A DNA stretch of 6,697 bases from Pseudomonadota bacterium (GTDB lineage Bacteria > Pseudomonadota > Alphaproteobacteria > Rhodospirillales > 2-02-FULL-58-16), in NCBI GenBank assembly GCA_022567015.1, contig JADFHR010000181.1:1-6697 (forward strand). The letters are read 5' to 3'. A model generated the notes under the pieces. The model saw only the letters and a program-made list of their open reading frames with translations. It did not search any database and was not told the origin of the DNA. This document shows positions 1-5,446 of this stretch, piece by piece; positions within the stretch are counted from its first letter, which is position 1, and each line of letters opens with the position of its first letter. Both the position numbers and the translations under genes were made by a program.

Positions 1-24
1 CCATCGGAAAGCCTTCCCGACGCC
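1..24 (+). repeat. Right end of a dispersed hairpin repeat, cut by the window edge
   Basis: Bases 1-15 match 13 of 15 bases of 6674-6688, which is the junction and right arm of the complete repeat at the far end of the window (shared core GAAAGCCTT). The following bases drift away from that copy; the tail CGACGCC looks more like the corresponding arm end of the copy at 115-208 (AACGCC in - orientation). No matching left arm is present, so only the right arm of a + oriented copy lies in the window. The similarity is seen directly; membership of the family is an inference from a short match. Confidence 0.5.
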
Positions 25-114
25 CCGGGGGGCCACCGGGGGGTGTCCCCCCGACACCGTATGCGGGGGGCGCCCCCGCGACCCCCGAGGGGACGGGAAA
101 AGCGACCCGAAGGG
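25..114. other. Noncoding G/C-rich palindromic stretch
   Basis: There are G runs at 27-32, 38-43, 65-70, 89-92 and 95-97, alternating with C runs. Bases 37-43 and 47-53 form a 7-bp stem with a TGT loop, and 66-77 is a perfect 12-base palindrome. These could act as transcript-end structures for a gene lying to the left or as single-strand folding sites, but no T-tract follows a stem, so a classical intrinsic terminator is not supported. A + strand frame is open from base 1 to 231 but is Arg/Pro/Gly-rich, crosses the repeats, and resembles chance coding in high-GC DNA. Confidence 0.45.
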
Positions 115-208
115 CGGCGTTGCGAGGCTTCCGGACGTCGTCGCGCGCCGCTTGTGGTGCACGACACCACGGCGCGACGCGCTCCTGGCCGGAAACCTCG
201 CAACGCCG
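115..208 (-). repeat. 94-nt dispersed hairpin repeat, complete copy 1
   Basis: Arms 115-134 and 189-208 are inverted repeats of 20 bases with one non-Watson-Crick position (C128 against A195 on this strand, which becomes a G-U pair in - strand RNA). Inside, 154-159 and 165-170 form a 6-bp apical stem (GTGGTG / CACCAC). Read on the - strand it aligns without end gaps with the copy at 6604-6697: both are 94 nt with 54-nt interiors, each arm matches at 15 of 20 positions, and 12 of the last 14 interior bases agree. It sits in noncoding DNA ahead of the first gene. It may be a REP/palindromic intergenic element or an RNA structural element; function unknown. Confidence 0.75.
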
Positions 209-419
209 TCGTAGGGGTACAATTTAGCTGATGCAGGCCACTAGGTCTATGGTAACGGTTGGGCCTATTGTATAGGAACGGCGGCCCGTTTCAACCCGGG
301 CCGTGGCCGCCGCCCGGGCGGCGGAGACCGCGGGTCCTGCGTTCCACTTGGGCATGACAGGCTCGGGCGGGGGCGTTATGCTTTGCCGCGCCGCCGTGAA
401 GATGTTTCTGGGGACCAAG
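209..419 (+). other. Leader region upstream of the first gene, no gene seen
   Basis: This part is less GC-rich than its surroundings between about 218 and 275. TACAAT at 218-223 resembles a -10 hexamer but has no fitting -35. A small hairpin lies at 264-276 (CCTAT, loop TGT, ATAGG). A GTG at 303 and ATGs at 354, 378 and 402 are in frame with the gene that follows, but the extra residues they would add look like translated leader, so the start was placed at 420. A promoter is likely somewhere here, but I cannot fix its position. Confidence 0.35.
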
Positions 420-779
420 ATGTCGGGTCAAGAAGAGAGAAACCCGGACGACACCTCGCAGATGTTCCTCAAGCACCTGGAGGGGACGGGTTTCTTTCAG
501 CAAATCAAGGATCTGGAGAAAAACCTCAGGGCCATCGCCGAGGATCTCCAGACCCTTGGCAAAACCGCGACCCAGCGCCTGGAGGAAACGGAGAGCCTGG
601 CCGCCCACGTCCTTGCCGTGGAGGCCATACTGGCGGTCATGCTGAAAGCCAATCCCGTGGAAAGCGGGGAGGTCGAGGCCATGGTCAAGGACAAAACCGC
701 CGGCCTTTCCGATAGCCCCGAGGGAAGCCCCGCCGTGCAAACCATTGCAGCGGATATACTTTCCGGAGCGCGCGACTGA
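420..779 (+). CDS. Small helical protein of unknown function
   Basis: This encodes a 119-residue protein that I do not recognise. The ATG at 420 was chosen because GGGGA (410-414) lies 5 bases before it and the sequence turns protein-like there; in-frame upstream starts add a low-complexity Ala/Gly stretch. It has no signal peptide or membrane span. Residues 1-14 are polar. About 15-78 are rich in Leu, Glu, Lys and Gln with no proline, consistent with long amphipathic helices or a coiled coil (for example IKDLEKNLRAIAEDLQTLG). The end, from about 95, is Ser/Pro/Gly-rich and then helical again. It precedes chpT by 104 nt on the same strand, so co-transcription is possible. By position it could be an accessory factor of the ChpT or chemotaxis relay, but nothing in the sequence proves that. 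Confidence 0.7.
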   Translation: MSGQEERNPDDTSQMFLKHLEGTGFFQQIKDLEKNLRAIAEDLQTLGKTATQRLEETESLAAHVLAVEAILAVMLKANPVESGEVEAMVKDKTAGLSDSPEGSPAVQTIAADILSGARD

Positions 780-871
780 TCCGCACGCCGTCGCGGGCCG
801 GGCCGGCGGGGCGTACGGGCCTGTTCCGGTGTGTCCGCCACCGCGGATGTTTCCATCCCACATAAAGAACG

Positions 872-877
872 AGGGGG
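872..877 (+). promoter_or_regulatory. Shine-Dalgarno site for chpT (favours a TTG start)
   Basis: AGGGGG at 872-877 is a strong ribosome binding site with 6 bases to the TTG at 884. The competing ATG at 899 has GGGGA at 886-890, 8 bases upstream, which is also acceptable. The two starts differ by five residues. Confidence 0.5.
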
Positions 878-883
878 AAACCA

Positions 884-1549
884 TTGGGGAACGAAGGCAT
901 GCTCGTTGATCTCAAGGTGGCACAGTTTCTGTGCTCTCGCCTGTGTCACGATCTGGCCGGACCGGTGGGCGCGGTGAACGCGGGGTTGGAGCTTCTGGAC
1001 GAGGGTGCCGACGACGCCCAGGACGCGTTGACCCTGGTTGCCCACAGCGCCCGGGAGATGACCCGGCGTCTGGCCTTCTTCCGCATGGCCTTCGGCCTGG
1101 GCGCCGGCGCCGGGGGCGGAATCGCCCTGGACGAGGCACGGGATCTGGCGGCGGACCTGCTCGCCGAAGGGCGCGTGACGCTGGACTGGCCGCGGGACAC
1201 AAGCCGGGACAGGACCGTGCCCGCGGCCGCCCTCAAACTCGTTCTCAACCTGGTGCTGCTGGGCGCGGAGTCGCTGCCCCGGGGTGGGGCGTTGCGCGTC
1301 CACTTCGCCGACCTCCCCGAGGGGGTGGGCGCGGCCGTGACGGCGATTGGCGAAGGAGCCCGGTTCAGCGACGATCTGCGTGCCGCCATGGCGTCCGACG
1401 TGCCGGCCGGCCAACTCTCGGCGAAAACCGTGCACGCGCATTTCGCGGCGCGGCTGGCCGAGGATTTCGGCGTCACCTTCGAGGTGTCCGAAAGCGCCCC
1501 CGGTGAGGTGCGCCTGGCCGTGCTGCTGCCGGCCGACCGCCTAGATTAG
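884..1549 (+). CDS. chpT: ChpT-type histidine phosphotransferase
   Basis: ChpT carries phosphate from the hybrid kinase CckA to the regulators CtrA and CpdR in the alphaproteobacterial cell-cycle and motility relay; it is cytoplasmic and dimeric. The 221-residue protein has the family's N-terminal helical hairpin with the phosphorylated histidine at about residue 22 in the signature LCHDLAGPVGAVNAGLELL. The C-terminal half resembles a degenerate ATPase-like fold with no ATP-binding boxes; the stretch LSAKTVHAHFAARLAEDFG near residues 178-196 is typical of the family. Length fits known members. The start is TTG 884 or ATG 899 (MLVDLKVAQFLC), and either gives an intact domain. The gene stands between a small unknown gene and cheA, 189 nt before the latter. 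Cross-talk with the neighbouring CheA is possible but is an inference. Confidence 0.92.
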   Translation: MGNEGMLVDLKVAQFLCSRLCHDLAGPVGAVNAGLELLDEGADDAQDALTLVAHSAREMTRRLAFFRMAFGLGAGAGGGIALDEARDLAADLLAEGRVTLDWPRDTSRDRTVPAAALKLVLNLVLLGAESLPRGGALRVHFADLPEGVGAAVTAIGEGARFSDDLRAAMASDVPAGQLSAKTVHAHFAARLAEDFGVTFEVSESAPGEVRLAVLLPADRLD

Positions 1550-1619
1550 ATCAATTCCAAACAAGGGCTCGGCGCATCCTCCGTTCGGCTGCGAGGACGG
1601 GCGGAACGGCTACCCGTCA

Positions 1620-1634
1620 TTAACCGGAAGCATA
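1620..1634 (+). promoter_or_regulatory. Possible CtrA site, one good half
   Basis: TTAA (1620-1623), seven bases, then CATA (1631-1634) resembles the CtrA consensus TTAA-N7-TTAA with two mismatches in the second half. CtrA is known to control motility and chemotaxis genes in many Alphaproteobacteria, and the adjacent chpT makes that regulator likely in this organism. A match this partial can arise by chance. Confidence 0.25.
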
Positions 1635-1649
1635 GGTTTATTTTTCCAC

Positions 1650-1695
1650 ACACGAACTACCTAAAAACCGGGACACGAACTACGTAAAAACCGGG
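1650..1695 (+). repeat. Tandem 23-bp duplication upstream of cheA
   Basis: Bases 1650-1672 and 1673-1695 are two directly adjacent 23-bp units identical at 22 positions; the only change is C1661 against G1684. The core of each is AACTAC, then C or G, then TAAAAACCGGG. The pair ends 43 bases before the cheA start codon. Spacing of about two helical turns would place both copies on nearly the same face of DNA, as expected of paired regulator binding sites. No known operator was recognised. Confidence 0.7.
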
Positions 1696-1738
1696 CGGAT
1701 GTCTCTTCCGCCGTTGCCCAGCGGACGGAAAACCACGA

Positions 1739-4700
1739 ATGGATGACCTGTTAAACGAATTCCTCACGGAAAGCGCCGAGAGCCTTGCGGTTCTCGACGT
1801 CGAACTGGTGAAGTTCGAGCAAGATCCCCAGGACACTGCGATCCTTCAGAATATCTTCCGGCTGGTCCATACGATCAAGGGGACCTGCGGCTTTTTGGGC
1901 CTGCCCCGGCTCGAATCGGTCGCCCATGCCGGGGAGAACGTTCTGGGCAATTTTCGGGATGGGACTTTGGAGGTCACGCCGGGCGCGGTGACCCTGATTC
2001 TCGGGTGCATCGATACCATAAGAGCCCTGCTCGGCGAGCTCGAGGAGACCGGCTCGGAGCCCGAAGGCAGCGATCAGGAGTTGATCGACCAGTTGAACGC
2101 GCTGGCCAGTGGCGAGGTCGCGGCAGCCGCGGAAGCCCCGGCGACGGATGAAACGGCGGTATCGGAAGCCGGGGAATCGGGGGCGCAGGAGCATGCCGCC
2201 ACCGAAGAAGCGCCGGCAAACACGCCGCCGGTCGCCGAGGGCGGGTTCCCGATTGCCCAGGAACTGCTGGACGAAGTGGCCGAAGCCACCGCCCAGGGCA
2301 AGCAGGCGGCCACGGACGTCGAAATCAAGGCCGAAGGGACCGATGAACAAGGCCCCGCCGGCGCCGACACCGCCGTACCGGATGCCGGGGGAACGGGAGC
2401 GAAAGAGCACGCCGCCACCGGGGAAGCGCCGGCAAACACGCCGCCGGTCGCCGAGGACGGGTTCCCGATTGCCCAGGAACTTCTGGACGAGGTGGCCGAC
2501 GCCACGGCCGACGGCGGGAAGGCGGGCACGGACGACGAAATCATGGCCGGGATCAAGGCCGAAGGGACCGATGGAAAGGACCCCGCCGGCGACGCGGCTC
2601 CTCCATCCAAGACCGCTCCCAAAACCGGCCCGGAGACGCCCCCGGCTGCCGCCGCGCCGCAAAAGCCTTCCACCGCCGCCACGGAGAAGCGCCCGCCCAA
2701 GGAATCCTCGGTGGCGGCCCAGTCCATTCGGGTCAACGTGGAGGTGCTCGAGAATCTGATGACCCTGGTCAGCGAGATGGTGTTGACCCGCAACCAGCTC
2801 ATGCAGATGGTGCGTGGCCAGGATGACAGCGAGTTCACCGCCCCCTTGCAGCGCCTCAGCCTGATCACCACGGACCTGCAGGAAGGGGTGATGAAGACCC
2901 GCATGCAGCCCATCGGCAATGCCTGGGCCAAGCTGCCGCGAATCGTGCGCGATCTTTCGGTGGAGGCGGGCAAGAAGATCGAAGTGCAGATGGTCGGCGC
3001 CGAAACCGAACTGGACCGCCAGGTTCTCGAGTTGATCAAGGATCCTTTGACGCACATGATCCGCAACTCCGCGGATCACGGCCTGGAGACGCCTGAGGAG
3101 CGCCGGCAGGCGGGCAAGCCGGAAACCGGCACGATCAGGCTCAACGCCTACCACGAGGGCGGCCACATCATCATCCAGATCGCCGACGACGGGCGGGGTC
3201 TCGATACCGAAAGAATCACGGCCAAGATCCTCGAAAACGGCCTTGCCAGCGAGTCCGAGCTGGAGGGCATGAGCGATGTGGAAATCCAGCAGTTTGTTTT
3301 CAAACCCGGGTTCTCGACGGCGCAGAAGGTGACCAGCGTTTCGGGCCGCGGCGTCGGCATGGACGTGGTGCGCACCAACGTCGAAAAGATTGGCGGCACC
3401 ATCGAACTGAAATCGGTGGCCGGCCGGGGCACCACCTTCACAATCAAGATTCCCCTGACGTTGGCGATCGTTTCGGCGCTGGTCGTCGAATGCGGCGGCC
3501 AACGCTTTGCCATTCCGCAAATCAGTGTGCTGGAACTCGTACGCGCATCGGCCCACTCGGAGCACGCGATCGAGATGATCAACGATTCGCCCCTCCTGAG
3601 ACTGCGCGACCGCCTCCTGCCCCTGGTGTCGCTGTTCAATCTCTTTGACATGGGCGAAAGAAAGGTGGGCCCCGACGACGAGGTCTTCATCGTCGTCGCC
3701 CAGGTGGGGACCTATACCTTCGGCATCATGGTCGACAAGGTGTTCGACACGGAAGAAATCGTGGTCAAACCCGTGGCGCCGATCCTCCGGGACATCCCGT
3801 TTTATTCGGGCAACACGATTCTCGGCGATGGCAGCGTCATCATGATCCTCGATCCCAACGGCATCGCCGCGGCCACCGGCCAAAGCTCCATAAGCGCCGC
3901 CGATGCCGCCGAGACGACAGACGCCGCTTCGGCGCAAGGCCAGGAAAAATCCACCGTGCTCATTTTCCGCGCCGGCGGCGAGGAACTGAAGGCGGTGCCG
4001 CTGGCCCTGGTCGCCCGCCTGGAAAAGATCGACATGGCGACGACCGAACAGTCGAACGGCCAGTGCGTGGTCCAGTACCGCGACCACCTGATGCCGCTGA
4101 TTCCCTTCGATCCGGCCCACGAATGGAAAACCGAGGGAAGGCAGCCGATCCTGGTCTTCACCGAGGGCGAGCACTCCATGGGGCTGGTGGTGGACGACAT
4201 CGTCGACATTGTCGAGGACGATCTCAACATCGAACTGTCGGCCAAGGAACCCGGCCTTGTCGGCAGCGCCATCATCGACGGCAAGGCGACCTCCGTAATC
4301 GACGCCGGCTACTACCTGACCCAGGCGTTCCCCGACTGGTTCGGCACCGCCGCCACGAGTGCTTTCGACAGCGAGAGCGGCGCCACACGCGTGCTGCTGG
4401 TGGATGACAGCCCGTTCTTCCGAAATCTCCTGGCGCCGCTGTTGTCGGTCGCCGGATACGACGTCACCGCCGTGGGAAGCGCCCGTGATGCCCTCAAGAT
4501 GCGCGAAACCGGCGTCCGATTCGACGTCATCGTCAGCGATATCGAGATGCCGGGGATGAACGGATTCGAGTTTGCGCGCGAGGTGCGCGGCGACGCCCGA
4601 TGGGAGAACGTGCCCATGGTGGCGCTATCCGCCCACGCCACGGAAAAGGACTTCGAACGCGGACGCGAGGTCGGTTTCAACGATTACGTGGCCAAGTTCG

Positions 4701-4765
4701 ACCGCGAGGTTCTGGTCCGAACCCTGACCCAGACGGTCGCCATGGCGACCGAAAAAGCGGCATGA
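1739..4765 (+). CDS. cheA: Hybrid chemotaxis histidine kinase CheA with two CheW-like domains and a receiver
   Basis: CheA autophosphorylates on signals from chemoreceptor arrays and passes phosphate to CheY and CheB. Domains in this 1008-residue protein: HPt about 1-120 with phospho-histidine H44 in RLVHTIKGTCGFLGL; a low-complexity Ala/Glu/Pro linker about 121-325 with an internal duplication and no recognisable P2 domain; dimerisation P3 about 325-395; ATPase P4 about 396-565 with N-box HMIRNSADH (439-447), DDGRGLD (483-489) and GRGVGMDVV (near 536); regulatory CheW-like P5 about 570-720; a second, diverged CheW-like domain about 737-870; and a receiver about 882-1003 with D889/D890, phospho-acceptor D934, S964 and K986. 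All catalytic residues expected are present. Typical CheA is about 650-750 residues, so linker, extra CheW and receiver account for the excess. The start has a modest ribosome site (GGA at 1727-1729). cheY and cheB follow. Confidence 0.96.
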   Translation: MDDLLNEFLTESAESLAVLDVELVKFEQDPQDTAILQNIFRLVHTIKGTCGFLGLPRLESVAHAGENVLGNFRDGTLEVTPGAVTLILGCIDTIRALLGELEETGSEPEGSDQELIDQLNALASGEVAAAAEAPATDETAVSEAGESGAQEHAATEEAPANTPPVAEGGFPIAQELLDEVAEATAQGKQAATDVEIKAEGTDEQGPAGADTAVPDAGGTGAKEHAATGEAPANTPPVAEDGFPIAQELLDEVADATADGGKAGTDDEIMAGIKAEGTDGKDPAGDAAPPSKTAPKTGPETPPAAAAPQKPSTAATEKRPPKESSVAAQSIRVNVEVLENLMTLVSEMVLTRNQLMQMVRGQDDSEFTAPLQRLSLITTDLQEGVMKTRMQPIGNAWAKLPRIVRDLSVEAGKKIEVQMVGAETELDRQVLELIKDPLTHMIRNSADHGLETPEERRQAGKPETGTIRLNAYHEGGHIIIQIADDGRGLDTERITAKILENGLASESELEGMSDVEIQQFVFKPGFSTAQKVTSVSGRGVGMDVVRTNVEKIGGTIELKSVAGRGTTFTIKIPLTLAIVSALVVECGGQRFAIPQISVLELVRASAHSEHAIEMINDSPLLRLRDRLLPLVSLFNLFDMGERKVGPDDEVFIVVAQVGTYTFGIMVDKVFDTEEIVVKPVAPILRDIPFYSGNTILGDGSVIMILDPNGIAAATGQSSISAADAAETTDAASAQGQEKSTVLIFRAGGEELKAVPLALVARLEKIDMATTEQSNGQCVVQYRDHLMPLIPFDPAHEWKTEGRQPILVFTEGEHSMGLVVDDIVDIVEDDLNIELSAKEPGLVGSAIIDGKATSVIDAGYYLTQAFPDWFGTAATSAFDSESGATRVLLVDDSPFFRNLLAPLLSVAGYDVTAVGSARDALKMRETGVRFDVIVSDIEMPGMNGFEFAREVRGDARWENVPMVALSAHATEKDFERGREVGFNDYVAKFDREVLVRTLTQTVAMATEKAA
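2146..2594 (+). repeat. In-frame tandem duplication within the cheA linker
   Basis: Two copies lie head to tail with a 216-bp (72-codon) period; the second carries 12 extra bases (residues IMAG). Bases 2195-2287 and 2411-2503 match at 87 of 93 positions, including identical runs of 34 and 24 bases. Each copy encodes a shared helical segment, GFPIAQELLDEVA, followed by A(E/D)GT-type low-complexity sequence. Near identity at the DNA level, including synonymous sites, indicates a recent duplication or ongoing conversion. The units lie in the linker between HPt and dimerisation domains, where other CheA proteins hold P2. Confidence 0.85.
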
Positions 4766-4821
4766 GCGAGGCCGTCGCGCCCAGGTGGCGGAGCCGGTGT
4801 ATGCGGCGGCGGGGGCCATAA
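4762..4821 (+). other. 19-codon frame overlapping the cheA stop (possible cheW remnant)
   Basis: ATG at 4762 shares ATGA with the cheA stop codon, the usual arrangement for translational coupling. The frame encodes MSEAVAPRWRSRCMRRRGP and stops at TAA 4819-4821. The beginning could be the N-terminus of a CheW-like protein, which commonly follows cheA, but the sequence becomes Arg-rich after seven residues and no CheW domain follows. It may be a deletion scar, a short coupled peptide, or chance. Confidence 0.25.
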
Positions 4822-5061
4822 GACTCCGCGGCCGAGGGGTGGGAACCTAGGCAATTCCGCTCCCTGCGGCCGCCGCTTGCGCCGCCTTCCGGGACCCCCC
4901 GGCCGTGATTTGCGCCGCCGGCCGTGCGGCCGGACGAGGTGGTGTCGGTTGTGCTTGACGTGGATGTTTTTTCTTTGATGGTAGAGGGTGCCTATTGATC
5001 GATCCCCTGCCCACGGGGCAGGTGGAAGAAAGATTATACCTCTGACGAAATGTAGGGTGAC
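4822..5061 (+). promoter_or_regulatory. cheA-cheY intergenic region with hairpins
   Basis: Together with the tail of the short frame this gap is 296 nt, unusually long inside a che operon. The first half is GC-rich: 4866-4873 is a GCGGCCGC palindrome and 4918-4933 forms a 6-bp stem CCGGCC / GGCCGG with a GTGC loop. A T-rich run follows at 4967-4976, too far away for a standard terminator. TTGACG at 4955-4960 could be a -35 element, but the -10 at the usual distance (ATGGTA, 4978-4983) is poor. A perfect 7-bp hairpin CCTGCCC-ACG-GGGCAGG lies at 5006-5022, 39 bases before cheY. The region may contain a cheY promoter or attenuating structures. Confidence 0.4.
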
Positions 5062-5427
5062 ATGAAGTATTGTCTGATCGTCGACGATTCCAAGGTTATC
5101 CGAATGGTGGCCCGAAAAATCCTCGAGGAGCTCGAGTTTGAAACCGGCGAGGCCGCCGACGGCAAGCTCGCCTTGGCAGGGTGCCAGCGCAAGATGCCCG
5201 ACGTCATATTGCTGGACTGGAACATGCCGGTGATGGACGGCATCAATTTCCTGCGGGAACTGCGCAACCTGCCCGGTGGCGAGACACCGAAAGTCATCTT
5301 CTGCGCCACGGAAAACGACATCGAGCACATCCAGGAGGCCATCGATGCCGGGGCCAACGAATACATCATGAAGCCGTTTGACAGCGAGATCATTCAGGCG
5401 AAATTTGCCCTAGTCGGTCTCTTGTGA
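5062..5427 (+). CDS. cheY: Single-domain response regulator CheY
   Basis: CheY receives phosphate from CheA and normally binds the flagellar switch protein FliM to alter rotation; in alphaproteobacteria some copies act as phosphate sinks. The 121-residue protein is one receiver domain of normal length: acidic pocket D8/D9 in LIVDDSK, phospho-acceptor D52 in LLDWNMPVMDG, T83 in FCATEND and K104 in YIMKPFD. The end, SEIIQAKFALVGLL, is complete. AGGG at 5054-5057 precedes the ATG by 4 bases. cheB starts 19 bases after the stop, so the two are surely co-transcribed. Which output it controls cannot be read from sequence; the Trp after D52 is common in this CheY subgroup. Confidence 0.95.
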   Translation: MKYCLIVDDSKVIRMVARKILEELEFETGEAADGKLALAGCQRKMPDVILLDWNMPVMDGINFLRELRNLPGGETPKVIFCATENDIEHIQEAIDAGANEYIMKPFDSEIIQAKFALVGLL

Positions 5428-5436
5428 TTCCCCTCT

Positions 5437-5442
5437 GAGGGA
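5437..5442 (+). promoter_or_regulatory. Shine-Dalgarno site for cheB (favours a TTG start)
   Basis: GAGGGA at 5437-5442 lies 4 bases before the TTG at 5447 in the 19-nt cheY-cheB gap. A GTG at 5471 in the same frame, with GGAAG at 5461-5465, is the alternative and would remove eight residues ahead of the receiver domain. Confidence 0.45.
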
Positions 5443-5446
5443 CGGG

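Larger units (their letters stand above)
1550..1738 (+). promoter_or_regulatory. Probable cheA promoter region
   Basis: This 189-nt gap separates chpT from cheA. It contains an AT-richer patch (about 1619-1667), a tandem duplication (1650-1695), a small hairpin at 1694-1712 (GGCGGA, 7-base loop, TCCGCC) and a weak ribosome binding site, CGGACGGAA (1722-1730), before the cheA ATG. Imperfect complementarity of 1581-1586 with 1604-1609 could be the end structure of chpT, but no T-tract follows. No sigma-70, sigma-54 or sigma-28 hexamer pair is clear. Confidence 0.4.

Noticed and set aside
43..231. Open + strand frame of 62 codons before the first gene
   Set aside because: It is Arg/Pro/Gly-rich, starts at a GTG without a ribosome site, and crosses the hairpin repeat; open frames of this size are common in GC-rich noncoding DNA.
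918..934. TGGCAC-like sigma-54 promoter match
   Set aside because: It lies inside chpT and lacks the TTGC half at the required distance; a chance match.
497..1441. 314-codon open frame on the - strand
   Set aside because: It overlaps the first gene and chpT in antisense; the ChpT signature on the + strand is decisive.
1650..1695. Start of a CRISPR array
   Set aside because: The two units abut with no spacers, and there are only two.
1751..4174. 807-codon open frame on the - strand
   Set aside because: It lies entirely opposite cheA, whose domains are unmistakable; such antisense frames arise from high-GC codon use, and the product has no domain-like sequence.
4918..4976. Hairpin followed by a T-run as an intrinsic terminator of cheA
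   Set aside because: The T-rich run begins more than 30 bases after the stem, so it cannot work as a standard terminator.
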